Assembly (NCBI GenBank): GCA_036426205.1
Contig: CM071568.1
Span: forward strand, 215,555,245-215,619,244
Source: Ascaphus truei
Lineage: Eukaryota; Chordata; Amphibia; Anura; Ascaphidae
Direction: 5' to 3'
DNA length: 64,000 nt
Part shown: in pieces, positions 22,401 to 34,493 of the stretch
Numbering within the stretch: position 1 is the first letter of the stretch
Layout of the letters: each line of letters starts with the position of its first letter
Translations under genes and position numbers: made by a program
Notes under the pieces: generated by a model
What the model saw: only the letters and a program-made list of their open reading frames with translations
Database searches by the model: none
What the model was told of the DNA's origin: nothing

Positions 22401-25400
22401 AGCAAGAACATAAAGGAAAATGCAAATGTGTTGTGTTGCAGGTGCATTGCAGAAGCCTTTGATCAATCCCTGGGCCAGTTGCTGAACCAGGTGCCGTCAA
22501 GTGTACTAAAATAAGCATCTGAAGTAACGAATGAGTTGTTTGGAAAGCCAAAGTGCCACAGGCTTGCTTAATTGTCAAAGTTGACACATTTAGTAATAAA
22601 AGTAATAGTTATAGTGGTTAAGTGTCAGGAAATAAGACATTTGCTAAATGTTGTGGAAACACTAGTAATAAGCAAACAAACGAGCCTCTTAGTAACCGTC
22701 AAACAGCATTGGGGAAATGAATATCCTAAAGTCCTATAGACGAATATGTTACACAATGTGATAATAGAGAGCTGTACGTACAGTATGCATGCCTCTACTT
22801 TGTGTGGAATATTTATTCTAATACTTATTTATGCAATCTTAGCTCCCAGCTGACAGAACTATGTTTTATAGTGAGTAGAACTGTATTCAAATATTATATT
22901 ACCTCAAATGTCTGATTTGGCTGTATAAAGTAGCAGGTGGCTCCCAGTTGGTGCTATCGCCTCTAGTTATTAAGAGACAAGTCACATCTCAGTTTGTTTT
23001 CCCTGACTAATACTGTAGAATAAAGCCCATGAAAAGAAGTACAGCTAACGTTTTCTAACAGTTGGATACTAATTTGATTGTAATGTTTAAGTTGGTTATA
23101 CAAAAAAAGACATTTGACAGGTTTGAAATTCCTTTCTGGCACCTAGATTTGGTGATAACAGATTTCCCATGATCAATAAACGTGATCAATCTGCTTTACA
23201 TAATAATTTTGGTAAAATTCTAGATTCATATAGCTAACCATACAGTTTACCATGGCCCTCTTCTTCTTAGCCTATTACCTGAGCAGTATGTTGAAATTCA
23301 TTGGTAATACTTGTAATAGCAAAGGACACTTCCTGCTGTTGTGTAAAATGGTCAGTATGGAAGTAAGGAACAGGAAGCCAGTATGATTAGTGATTCATTT
23401 CAATGCACTGCTTTCTCGCTAGTACTTCTAGCATTGTAATTGATATCATAAATCACAGATGGCTGGTTCCTGATGTCTAATGAAGGTTATAAATATGTAC
23501 GGAACAGGTAAGCACTAAATTTTAGTGCTTGCCATTTTTAAATACATAGTATGAAATATCTAAATATATGTAACGTCGTTGCAGTAGACAATAGCAGACC
23601 TTCCAGTATTACCTGTAGTCTTACAGCTGATATTGTTTCAGTAGTCCAACCTTCAGTCTATTTTATGTCCAGTGACATTTACTTGATACCCACACTGCCT
23701 ACATTCACATACTGCATAGGAGATGAAACAAAGCTGACAGATGAATTACCTTGATTTTTGTGTCTATGAATACTTTATTATAAATTAAATGCATTTTAAA
23801 TCCTCTAAAACATCACTTACAACTAAACAGTCTTTTATTTAAGAAATGGTGTCGCTTTTTCATACTGCATCAATCTTGGGTGTCAAGCATATTTTCTTTG
23901 CTTACAATGTCCTTAAAATAATTAATATATTTTTGTATTAAGAACAGTATATATTGTTAGATTTGCCAGGGTTAATTCTCAAAGCTCCTGTATGGTTAAT
24001 CACTAGCAATCATAGACTTGGGCACCTTAACAAGGGTCTTCATACAGTGATGAGGCACAAAAGAAACATGGGCCCTGGCACGCCAGCTTCTCTATTTTGA
24101 TGTACCAGGTAGATCATGAAGACCCTCATTTTGTAGGGGTTGCTCGGGATGAAACGGCACATCTGTTTATGTCAGCTGGTGAGCTGGTTGCAACCATGTG
24201 ATTGCCACTGAATTGATCACATGGCGAAAGTCCAGTGTCGATATGGTGTTGCCTGGCTTAAAAGGTTAATAAAACTTTATTTGGGTCTTCAGAACGAAGA
24301 AGCTATTTTAAAAGGTTTATAATAAATGCACAATCTGCTGCCAAGTTAAGGCTATGTTTAAACATCTTTGTTACATTTAATATGTATGCAGCACAGTGAG
24401 CGTTAATTTGTGTAGTACACATTATTGTAATAATCTTTCAAAGGTGAAACAAATCTTCATCATAGGAATGCCTCAATTATTTTGATCATAGTTATTATTG
24501 CACTGCTTTAGTGCTTTCTACTTTTCAATAGCAATTCAGAGTGTTGTTAAAGGGAAATCTGAGGTGTTTTTTTTTAACTCCTGTTTATTAATAGCTTTAT
24601 CACACTAATGGAAAGTACATTTCCAAAAATCCTAGAAGAATGAACACATTGAATTATGCTTCATACACTATCTAGTAAGGAGATCTTTATGCTTTATGGC
24701 CAGCAATTTATTAGACTATTTTTCTTGAAATATCTTTGCTCAGAAGTCTTGAATTGCTTCCTAAAATGAAATTGTTCCTTTCATTTAGCTCTTTCATCTT
24801 CTGTAACAGAACATAACCTCTAGCTTCGCACTAGGGATTCTTCGGGTTTCAAGCGCACTGAAATCTGCAAATGAATCATTCAGAACATTCTGTCTCTGGT
24901 GAATGCCTTACCCATGGTGATTCTCTGTTTATTTTGATTGTAAATGACAAGTGAACCATTATTGTTTATATATTTTGATAGTGTGCTGGGGGATCTGAGA
25001 TCAGTTTAAATGCACTGTTTACATTCTGCCATTAGTGTCAACTCCTGTCTTGACTGGCAAGTGTAAAGTACAAGTCTGTGATTTACAAATGTTTGGCCTC
25101 ATGCCATGTTCATTGCCTCAGATAAGGGCTGACTGCGAGAACAAAAAGGGCACAGGTGGCTGGAATAGAAAATCCTTAAGTGATCATAAGTGGTCAAGCT
25201 TCAAAACATACTTGTTTTATAAGCAAAAACGATAAAATGATTGTGGTCCTATTTTTAGTCTGATGCAATTTAAATGTCCACAGAAGAATGTTTGTATTAT
25301 TTCGAAAATAAAAGTATTTCGACTTCACGCGTCCCAGATGTGGAGCTGGTTTCTCATGCTGTGTTCTGGAGAATAGCATTGGAATCCGATGGTTGAAAGG

Positions 25401-26120
25401 TACAGGCTCTCCCAGATTTAGCATTGACCTAATCCAAACTTGAGTGAAAAAGATGGCACTTATTTCCAAAACAAATCTCATCATTTACTTCTAAACAATT
25501 TAGAAGTTTAAGGATTGCCACCGTATGAGGGAGACTCTATAGTTCCTCTCCCTTTCCCAGAACCCCCGTGTAACAACATGCTGTTGATTTGGCTTTCCCT
25601 CTGAAAGGAGGACAGTGACTTAATTGGACTGTAATTTTAGCTTCATGTGATTTTATTCTGCCATTTTGTTCAATCGCAGTCAATCGAGATTTAAGGGTAA
25701 ATTTCTGCCACTTAAAAAGATTCAAGGAAGTTTAATAGGGGCCTGCCTACAGCAATGTGAAGGGATAACCTTGAACAAGATGAGGAAAACGTTTTTATTT
25801 TTAAGCAACGGAGGACGTGCTATCTTTTATCTGTAGCTTTATTATTTGTGCTAAAAGGAGGTCCTTCCTCACAGGTTGGGTTAAAGCAAATGTCATGTTT
25901 TTTTGGAGGCCAGCAAAATATTACTTGGAGTTTATGGGAGAAACGTGTTGCGATTTATGTTACTCTATTGGAGTGCAAGATTTGTCCAGGTTTAATTCCG
26001 GCTACACGTGTGCATGTGTCACAAATGACGGACCAATACTATAATTTTAAAAGTTTGCTTAAAAGTAAATTCTGTGAATTCAAAGAAAAATATCATCCAC
26101 CATTTACTTGAGCAAAATAT
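19417..26120. other. intronic stretch, largely unique
   Basis: No exon, RNA gene or transposase is recognisable in these 6.7 kb. Two GC-richer segments, about 21140-21420 and 22040-22370, have 'GGGACCCCC...CTCC'-type ends resembling the inverted-repeat MITE at 34198-34493. They may be old relatives, but I could not bound them. A further possible element lies at 20395-20715. A (GT)n tract is at 21971-21992. The remainder is AT-rich, with chance ORFs only. Confidence 0.45.
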
Positions 26121-26121
26121 C

Positions 26122-27590
26122 ATAGTAGTTACATAGTAGATGAGGTTGAAAAAAGACGTACGTCCATCAAGTTCAACCTATGCTAAATTTAGACAACAGA
26201 TATTTTATGCTTTATCTATACTTATTGATCCAGAGGAAGGCAAACAAAACACCTCATTAAGGGTAAATAAATTCCTTCCTGACTTCAAGAATTGGCAATC
26301 GGATTAATCCCTGGATCAACATTCTTCCCATGTATACTTATTTGGTATATCCCTGTATACATTTCCTTTCTAAAAAGATGTCCAACCTTTTTTTGAACAA
26401 ATTTATTGTATCTGCCATCACAGTCTCCATGGGTAATGAATTCCACATTTTAATTGCCCTTACTGTAAAGAGCCCTTTCCTTTGTTGCTGGTGAAATCTC
26501 CTTTCCTCCAACCTTAAGGGATGGCCCCAAGTCATTTGTACTGCCCTTGGGATGAATAGTTCATTTGAAAGCTCCTTGTACTGTCCCCGAATATATTTGT
26601 ATATAGTTATCATATCCTCTCTTAGACGCCTCTTTTCTAATGTAAATAAATCTAATTTAGCTAGCTTCTCCTCATAAGTTAGATTGCCCACCCCCTTTAT
26701 TAATTTGGTGGCTCTTCTCTGCACTCTCTCTCTAGTTCCAGAATGTATTTTCTAAGGAGTGGTGCCCAAAATTGTACTCCATACTCAAGGTGTGGTCTTA
26801 CTAATGCTTTGTAAAGGGGCATAATTATGTTTACTTCCCTTCCATCCATTGCCCGTTTAATGCAAGATAATATCTTGTTTGCCTTTGCAGCTACTGCATG
26901 ACTTTGAGCACTATTGCTAAGCTTGCTGTCTACAAGCACTCCTAAATCCTTCTCCATCAAGGATTCTCCCAATTTATCCCCATTTAATTAGTAAATCGCC
27001 TGTTTATTCTTGCTTCCCAAATGCATAACCGTACATTTATCTGTATTAAACCTCATTTGCCATTTACCTGCCCACGTTTCCAGTCTCTCCAAGTCCTTCT
27101 GGAGAGAAATTACATCCTGCTCTGATTCTATTACCTTACACAATTTAGTATCATCAGCAAAGATGGAGACTTTGCTCTCTGCCAACCTCAAGGTCATTAA
27201 TAAACAAGTTAAAAAGCAGGGGTCCCAGTACCGATCCTTGAGGTACTCCACTCACTACTTTAGCCCAACCTGAAAAAGTTCCATTTATGACAACACTCTG
27301 TTGTCTGTCCTTTAACCAGTTTTCAATCCAGGTGCATATATTATTACTGGGTCCAATTTGCTTTATTTTGTACACTAACCTCTTGCGTGGAACCGCATCA
27401 AAAGCCTTTGCAAAATCTAAGTAGACCACATCAACTGCATTACCCTGGTCTAAATTCCTACTTACCTCCTCAAAGAAACAAATAAGGTTAGTTTGGCATG
27501 ATCTAGCCTTCATAAATCCATGCCGACTATTACTAATGATTTTGTTTTCCATTACGTATTCCTGAATATCAACTAGACCATCATAGCTAC
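26122..27590 (-). mobile_element. CR1-type LINE, 5'-truncated
   Basis: This non-LTR retrotransposon lies on the reverse strand. The 3' end, at low coordinates, carries the tract TTGAAAAAAGAC followed by 'CATCAAGTTCAACC' (as it reads on the plus strand), the familiar 3' region of amphibian CR1-family LINEs. A short CTATGTAACTACTATG tail ends it. The other end breaks off inside the reverse transcriptase near 27590, so the endonuclease and 5' UTR are missing, as is usual for target-primed insertion. Confidence 0.9.
26338..27580 (-). pseudogene. CR1 reverse transcriptase (ORF2 C-terminal half), frame-shifted
   Basis: The reading order on the reverse strand is: [15 protein letters not shown] (fingers), the palm motif [33 protein letters not shown] (motif B), [11 protein letters not shown] (catalytic FADD box), WQMRFNTDKCTVMHLG, DLGVLVDSKLSNSAQ, LYKALVRPHLEYGVQFWAP, then the C-terminal RRATKLIKG and EKRRLREDMI blocks ending in KMWNSLP. 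These are the canonical blocks of the CR1/L2 group. At least three frameshifts divide it (around 27240, 26980 and 26720). The catalytic aspartates are intact, but the protein could not be made. Confidence 0.92.
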
Positions 27591-27599
27591 CACAAACTT

Positions 27600-29993
27600 G
27601 TTTATAAAAAAACCGTATGAGACAGCCAGGATTTTTAGAAGCCAGAGTGTGTGAAATGTGGGGGTAGTTGGTGGGGTACTTGCCTGGAGGCAGCTCTGTG
27701 TGTCAGTGTATCTGTGAAATGGACACACACATACCCCGCCCCACCCCGCGACGCAAGTGTGCTGTAAAGACAGAAATTAGAGCGGGGTGGGTGTAATCAT
27801 AGCCCTCACTTCCAGAAGTTTCCAATCATACATTTCCATTTGTGTTATGGAAGGTTTTTTTTTAACATTGTCCTGCATCCTTCACATGATTGCTACTCTG
27901 TGTATTCCTTTTGATTCAGTGGAAACTGGTAAACTCATAGAGGTCTATGTATCAAATCATTTTGCCATTCTGTTGATACAAAGAGGACAAACTGCATAGT
28001 TCATCAGTATAGGAACGTATTTTGTGCCTATTTTGCTCACTGAGCATCAGCTTAAAATTTGTGTAATGGTTCTAAAAAGCGCAAAGGAGTTTCGGTAGCA
28101 CATACTGTATATACATATATAATGTGAAAGCTCTCCCTGTGAGACTCAAATTCGGAAATCTGATTTGACTACTTAGCTGAAACTTGCGTTTTCGTTTCTA
28201 TAAACTGTTTTTTATTGTCATTGTTATATACCACCTTTTTCTTTCTTTCCTTTTACCTTTGGGAACGATTATCACAACAATTGTAATTTTTTATTGTTAC
28301 TTAATGGACTATGCATTGAAAAATTAGTAAAACTTATACAGTATGTATAAAGTGAAAGGGAGTCCACTGAATAAATAGGAACTGCAGGATGTTAATTGCC
28401 ATGTATGGAAGGAGTGTCAGCTGCAGTGCTTAGCTGCACTTGTGTACACATGAGCAGGGTTCAATGAATAATAAGTAAATCAGGAATCACATGCCGAGGA
28501 GCATTAGGCTTTGTGTCTAATGCATGTATAAGAAATTATTGCAAAGCTTTTACATCCCTTACTTGAATGACATCTTTGTTGTAGTTTTTTGTCCCCAAGG
28601 ACTGAAATCTGTGAGATCTCGTGTTTCTGGACCAAAATGTAACATTAATGGGGAAATACTGATTTCTAGAATTGACAATCCATTAAAGGCTTCGAGACGT
28701 GATGCTAAAAATCACTGAGTTGACATGTCTGCTGAAAGCTTCGTTGTGTCATTTTACCTGCATTAACTGCAACTGTATATATAAACATGGGATCGAAAAG
28801 GGGAGAAAATATACTTCTAGATTGTAAGCTCCTCCCTATTATCTCAGTTTGTGTGTGTGTATAACTCTTTTGTTATACAATGCTGTGTTCCCTTCCACAT
28901 TGTACTACACTGTGGAATATGTTTACCCCGTACAATTAAAATATAATAATCACCTCTTCAATCCTCCTAATAAACAGTTATATAAATTGTTATAAGCCGA
29001 GTTCAATACATTATAACATTAATAAAGTATGAGATTGTTCGTAACTATAAACAGCCACTCTGCATACTATATGATATATATACCTTTCCTATAAAATATA
29101 TCTTTAAACAACATATAGTTCACACCATTAGAAAAATGTATTGAAGTAATTTGAAGACATTAGCATACAACTTGAGAGATATAGGGACACTTGAACCCTC
29201 TTTTCTTTATAATGATCTCACTTCTATCAATGTGTGGGTAAAAGTGAAGCCTGCACACCAGGTAAAGACAAGTGGGTTACTTAAAACAGTAGGGTCCCTG
29301 CTAGGTTTCTTTCTGTTTTTTTAAAGCTTATCTGATGAGCTGATTTTGTTCCCCGAGCCAGACTTTGTGCCCTGTGGACACAAAATGGCTGCAGGGTAAC
29401 CGCTTCAGCGGCCAATAGAAAACTGGCAACAACTTGCACGAAAAAATGACAGATATCTCAAAATCCCATTAATGTCAATGTAAGCTTCTCTGATTGGCAC
29501 AATCATAGCCTATCGGGACACTAATGAATAACCCCCATAGAATACAAGAGACATTTGGGCACCAGGATCATGGGTTTGCTGCAGCAGTATTCACATGGCC
29601 TTGTCCTCTCCCCCAGCTTCTCTGATTGGAAGAGGAAACGCTTCTCTTCTGTCTAGATCAGCTACACTGCAGCAATCAATCCTAGACAGGAGCAAAAACC
29701 TGATGACATACAGCCAACATCTGTAGGGTCACCAGCCTGCGACTTGTGGCAGAAACAAAATGGCTACCAGCTTTTAGACACTGTATTGCTTGTTGTCCTC
29801 AAAACATCTTTTAAGTAGGAAAAACAGGTATTTGCTAACTCGGTACAACTTTCCATGTAGTTTGAAACGAAGAACTCTTCAAATCTTTTCTTGCCTTCAG
29901 TTTGTACAGCGTGTAAATGCTATTTCATTACACAGTTACTGTGGACATTGGTTACAGCAAATCTATCCCAGCTCTACATAGCAATGTCTTAGG
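27600..29993. other. intronic sequence without clear features
   Basis: Nothing is assigned here. The region includes C/A-rich low-complexity sequence at 27722-27760. A GC-richer stretch at about 29270-29760, with repeated 'CTTCTCTGATTGG' motifs (29487, 29617), may be an unrecognised repeat. Confidence 0.4.
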
Positions 29994-31185
29994 TGTAGCG
30001 CAGTTTCCCCCACCCTATGGGAGATATGGTGGCTACTGAGTGTGGTGCTTTATCTGTGACTCACAGGAGGTCTGAACCTCCGCTGCTGGGAGCCTGGGGT
30101 GTACCTGGATCATCTGGTGACAGCGCCTCCACCTGTGAGGGATCCTGACAGCATCGGATAACCCCTTCACAGGACCCAATGTAATAAGTACACACAGAGT
30201 ATGTAATAACAGGTTTACTGACATGCAAATGATACCACAATACGTATACCTAGGCCTCGCATGGCCTTACCCACACGCCTATATACCACTGTCCATCCAC
30301 TTAGTCCACACCCCGGTGAGTGTGTCCCCCAATGTACAAAGGTGCCCTGGGCACCTACCCAACCTGGTGTCCACAGTAGCCAACCCACCCGGAAGTGTGT
30401 GACAGCGCTGCCCACTGTTATAGTTGGTACACTTTGTAGGTGGTGGTATACCTGCCGGGTGCTCCAACACCCGGTAGTGCCAATGGAAGACAGGGGTCCG
30501 TCTGGTCCAACGCATCGCCATCAGCGATGAGTCCACCTCCACGTGGGGTGGTATCCAGCTGGAGGGTCCCACCATGAAGTTGTGGCCGTGGTCTTGTCCC
30601 AGACCATAAGCCGCAAGTGCTGCGTGGTGTCCTCTGCTTTGTCCCTGACACTCATCAGCTAATGGGGCAGTGTCCCTGTCTAAGGGGCCTGTCCCTGTAG
30701 CAGCCACAACCTACAGGGGAGTCGGGGCCTAGCTGGGGTCTCTGGCCTAGTGCAGGTGCCTACTGACACCCTGCACCTACACCCTCACTCTTCTGTGTCC
30801 CAGCTCCGACTGGCGTCCTCCTCAGGACGCCAAATGTAACAATCTCCTGCTCTCGTGAACCTAGCCTTCCCATAGGCTCTGATGCAGCACATGTCTCCTA
30901 GCCCCTCGGGCTTCTGGGGATTGTAGTTCCCCTGCGGAGTAATTTCTGTAATGGCCGCCACTCCATTAATGCTACTGCGCATGCGCTAGGTGCCACGTGC
31001 GCCAACCCCAACATGGTGGCCCCCACTGTCAGGTGCGGTGTGGACCTCCCAGTGACCCGCTCGCCATCCTGACTGCCGCAGCTACCCCCGCAGTCACCGG
31101 GTGCCTCCGCGCCCCTCTGCCGCTCCATCGGAGCTAAGGGGCCATAAGGGGAAGTCCAGAGGGGGACCCAGGCTATATAGTTAAA
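29994..31185 (-). mobile_element. GC-rich LTR-retroelement-derived segment
   Basis: The left edge TGTAGCGCAGTTTCCCCCAC plus 'CCTATGGGAGA' is shared with the LTR at 44542, where the same edge is the 3' end of a reverse-strand LTR. The reverse strand carries a CTATATAG box near 31173-31180. Around 30814-30841 it reads ATTGTTACA then TTTGGCGTCCTGAGG, which could be an LTR end followed by a primer-binding site. If so, the interior is split into an upstream LTR (30836-31185) and a short internal region; the alternative is one long LTR. The reverse-strand frame of 142 codons inside it resembles no protein family I know. The structure is unresolved. Confidence 0.5.
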
Positions 31186-32243
31186 GGCTGATCTTTTTCG
31201 TTCAATTATAAAAATACTTCAATAGTATGCATAAAGATCTTTATTATCCTTTTTGTTTTTAATACTTCATATCTGCTGATTTATTTCAAGTCAAGCTTAC
31301 GAAGTATACTAGTGCACCATTATGTTTACCACAATGTGTTCACATTTCAAGGAAATAAATACAATACATGATTTGTTTGTTAATTTATGGCTTATAATGT
31401 ACCTTCTATCCTGTTGTGTGTTATGATTTTGTTTTGTACACCCTATAACTCATTGGTAAAAACTGTCATGTAATTAACAGACATTGGTTCCCTAACTGTA
31501 TTATTATGGAAAGCTGATTCTTAAATTGTTTTAGCTACACAATGCAAATATCATGCTTGAAGTGGCAGACTGCCAAAGTTCCTCTTGCTACTGAAGCAGA
31601 ATATTTACCTAGTGATAGAACAGCACTTCAATTAGGAAACCTACTGTGATGATTTTATAAATAGAGCCTGAAAAAGCCAATGTTCTCATTGGTCTTGGAG
31701 AGTAGTATCATTACTGTATTACACCATATGTTTACTCTTATTAAGCTGCAAGGAACACTATTAAAAAAATGTTGGTGGGTAATATATGTGGGGATTTTCA
31801 TAAAGTAAATTTGATATTTTTAACACCTATAAATACATTCACCGACGATGTTCAAGAACAATACCTTCACTGTGCTTCAATGTAGCATTCACTATCCTAG
31901 ATACACTAAAGTTTTTAAATCGTTGATAATCTGCAATATGAGAAACCGTAACGCTGAATATTTATTTATGATTTAATGCTGTGTTGGCTAAGAATTTTCG
32001 ATATGCCCGATAACGGTACACTAATCTCATTTGCATATGGCGTTTTGTTATTTCAGGAGAACCGTGATGGTCACTATCGCAATTGCCTAAATAAGGCCAA
32101 AAATCCACATGCACGTGTCACTTTTTTCCTATTGTAGGGTTATGGAATATTATGTACAGTATTCCAAAACCCTATGGTAGAAAATTAACGAACCTCTTTG
32201 ATACACATGGCTTCCAATGCATTGCAACCCATGAGTAGCTGGC
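31186..32243. other. AT-rich intronic sequence
   Basis: No gene or bounded repeat was seen. Confidence 0.5.
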
Positions 32244-32251
32244 CTCTAAGG

Positions 32252-32396
32252 CAGGGGTTCTCAACTCCAGTCCTCAAGACCCCCCCTTCCCCCCCCCCCC
32301 CCCCCCCACAGGTCAGGTTTTCAGGCTATCCCTGCTTCAGCACAGGTGGCTCAATCAATCAGTGGCTCAGTGGAAGACTGGAGTTGAGAACCCTTG
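32252..32396. mobile_element. hAT MITE, 'CAGGGGTTCTCAACTCCAG' type
   Basis: A 145-bp element has inverted termini CAGGGGTTCTCAACTCCAG and CTGGAGTTGAGAACCCTTG. It is flanked by CTCTAAGG/CACTAAGG (6 of 8 match), an 8-bp hAT duplication. A C-rich run (32281-32309) lies inside. This is distinct from the GCGCAAACT family. There is no coding capacity. Confidence 0.88.
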
Positions 32397-32404
32397 CACT
32401 AAGG

Positions 32405-33200
32405 TCTCCATATATTCCGAACACTAAAATAACTACCTCCAGCCCCTGTCCTCCTCTTGCGTACCATAAAGCCTTTCTAACCCCTATGGCAAACAAGGGG
32501 TTAACCCTCCCCTGGGAGGCCTAAACATCTACTCCAGGGCACCTACTCCCACCTCAACACACCTAACAAACCCTATATATATATACTGTAAGAATGACTT
32601 GCAGTTGGTTTAGCCAAAGTTGGCACTCAAGGGATGAATGGTGGAAAAGCGGGCACTTTTTAAAATGTTCTTTAAAATCTTCAGGGTCGATATCCCCCTG
32701 GTACTCAATGGATTAATGTTTTATTTATGTATATATAATGACCCGCAGCCATATTAGCCAGCACTACATCAGGCCAGCTAGCCTGGGATAGTGATAAAAG
32801 TTGGCAATAATTTTTGGCGGTAACCCGATATCACCAAGTATCAGAGTTTAGTGAATAATATGTGAATAAGTAATTTAATGTTAATCACTTGTTTACCTAT
32901 GCAACCATAAAACTGTTGGCGACATATGGCTATGGTAAAAAGCCTCCTTTTTATAAATGTCAATTTGAAAGATTTAATTGGCATCAGACAACAATAACAC
33001 CAATTTCTTTATCAACCTTTTGTGAATCTTGACAACTGAATTACAGTGAAGTCGTTTTTCCAGACATAATATACCACACTCTGGTCTCACTTAGGGTGTG
33101 GGAGATTTGTGGCATATATATTATAGCCATAGTAATATGTATAATATATATCATATATTATATCTATATTATATATATATATATATCTATATAAATATAT

Positions 33201-33234
<34 letters not shown>

Positions 33235-33476
33235 TAAATACTATGTCATGATAGGGGCTGAGGTTGGAGAACGATGTTCATCCATATCAACCATGCTCAA
33301 TTCTAAATCCTAGTATAATACTCATAGCCTGTTTTATATTTAGATAGCCATTTCCAATATGGGCAAATTAGTCCAAGCATATAGACCCTTTTTTTTTAGC
33401 AGATTAAACATTGGACAAGAAGAATAGTGTTGGGTTATGATCTCGTAGAGTTCAAATTATTCCCCTATGTCTCAAG
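32405..33476. other. intronic sequence with AT microsatellite
   Basis: No gene was seen. A long AT-rich simple repeat occupies 33108-33233 (TATATC/ATATAT units). The open frame across it is only Tyr/Ile repeats. Confidence 0.6.
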
Positions 33477-33479
33477 TAA

Positions 33480-33561
33480 GGCTGCGTCCACGCTGCCACT
33501 TCAGTGTTTTGACCACGCCCCCCTCCTCTCAAGCGTGCTCAGCGGCACGGGGGACGCAGCC
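33480..33561. mobile_element. short TAA-flanked MITE
   Basis: An 82-bp element has termini GGCTGCGTCCACGCTGCC and GGACGCAGCC, with TAA on both sides (33477-33479 and 33562-33564). The target and GG...CC ends suggest the same Harbinger-like group as the 4760 family. It is probably an internally deleted relative. Confidence 0.7.
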
Positions 33562-33645
33562 TAACCCATGCCTCATACCCAAAAGCCATTGGCATTTGAA
33601 GCATGGCACATATAGTATGTGTTTTTAAAGAGGCAATCCAGGGTG

Positions 33646-33649
33646 GCGC

Positions 33650-33690
<41 letters not shown>

Positions 33691-33713
33691 GGTGTGTGTG
33701 TGTGGTGTGTGTT
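33646..33713 (+). repeat. (CG)/(TG)n microsatellite
   Basis: GCGCGCG runs directly into about 20 TG units, then interrupted TG. Alternating purine-pyrimidine of this kind can adopt Z-DNA. Confidence 0.95.
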
Positions 33714-33776
33714 ATATATTCTATACATTTTATGGTGGTGACAAACCAACAAAAAAACTCCACAGTTGGCATATTG

Positions 33777-34156
33777 CCAATAATGAATATCACTTGAGAG
33801 CACATTCACATATCTTAGACAGGTCTGCAACCCTGCCTTTCAACCATTATCACCTAGCATACAATGCTCCCACCTCAGCAAGGGATTCTGGGAAATGACA
33901 TGCAAATGAGCACACAATGTGTCACCTTTTGCCTGTGCTTAAAAGCTGTGTGAACGGCGATGCATTTGCTTAAATGGGCTCCATGTGAATGGATATTCCA
34001 GGCAAAAGGTGACACATTGTGTGCTCATTTGCATGTCATTTCCCAGAATCCCTTGCTGCAGTGGGAGCACTGTAAGCTAAGTGATAATGGTTGAAAGGCA
34101 GGGTTGCAGACCTGTCTAAGACATGTGAATGTGCTCACACGTGATATTCTTTATTG
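33777..34156. mobile_element. foldback MITE, ~380 bp
   Basis: Two long inverted arms (33777-33935 and 33999-34156) pair over about 155 bases with few mismatches, around a 63-base loop. Arm landmarks are GGGATTCTGGGAAATGACAT on the left and its complement on the right, and the ends are CCAATAATGAATATCAC/GTGATATTCTTTATTGG. There is no ORF. TG tracts lie on both sides (33646-33713 and 34167-34186). The superfamily cannot be assigned, because no clear duplication is visible beyond the AT-rich flanks. Confidence 0.85.
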
Positions 34157-34197
34157 GATATATATTTGTGTGTGTGTGTGTGTGTTTTTTTTAAGGG

Positions 34198-34493
34198 TTG
34201 AAGCAGGGGGTCTCCGCAGCTGAATCCCCTGCTCCGGAGATACTTACCTGCTAATTAGGTGCCGGTACCTGCTCTCCTCTGTTACCAAAGTTCACAATAT
34301 GTTGGCTTTTCAGTGATTTCCTGCCCTACGGCTTCCTATTGGCCCATGTGATGCGGGAGCTTTAAACTTTAAAGCCCTGCTTGCTGAGACGGAGCAGCTA
34401 CCGACACCTACTTCAGAGGTAAGTATGTCCAGAAGTAGGAGATCCCCTGAGCTGAAATGAACGGGGTTCAGCTCCAGAGACCCACTGCTTCAA
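34198..34493. mobile_element. inverted-repeat MITE
   Basis: The termini TTGAAGCAGGGGGTCTCCG and the complementary right end (GAGACCCACTGCTTCAA, reached through GGTTCAGCTC) form ~27-bp inverted repeats with a few mismatches. The interior includes 'CTATTGGCCC' and no ORF. Related, poorly bounded sequence may occur near 21.1 and 22.1 kb. Confidence 0.65.

Noticed and set aside
26122..27590. A functional reverse transcriptase gene
   Set aside because: It is 5'-truncated and frame-shifted at three or more points despite an intact FADD motif.
30279..30707. 142-codon reverse-strand ORF
   Set aside because: It lies in a GC-rich LTR-derived segment with other overlapping frames. No family resemblance, so not called a gene.
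33098..33898. Tyr/Ile-rich and Cys/Val-rich ORFs
   Set aside because: They are translations of the AT and TG microsatellites.
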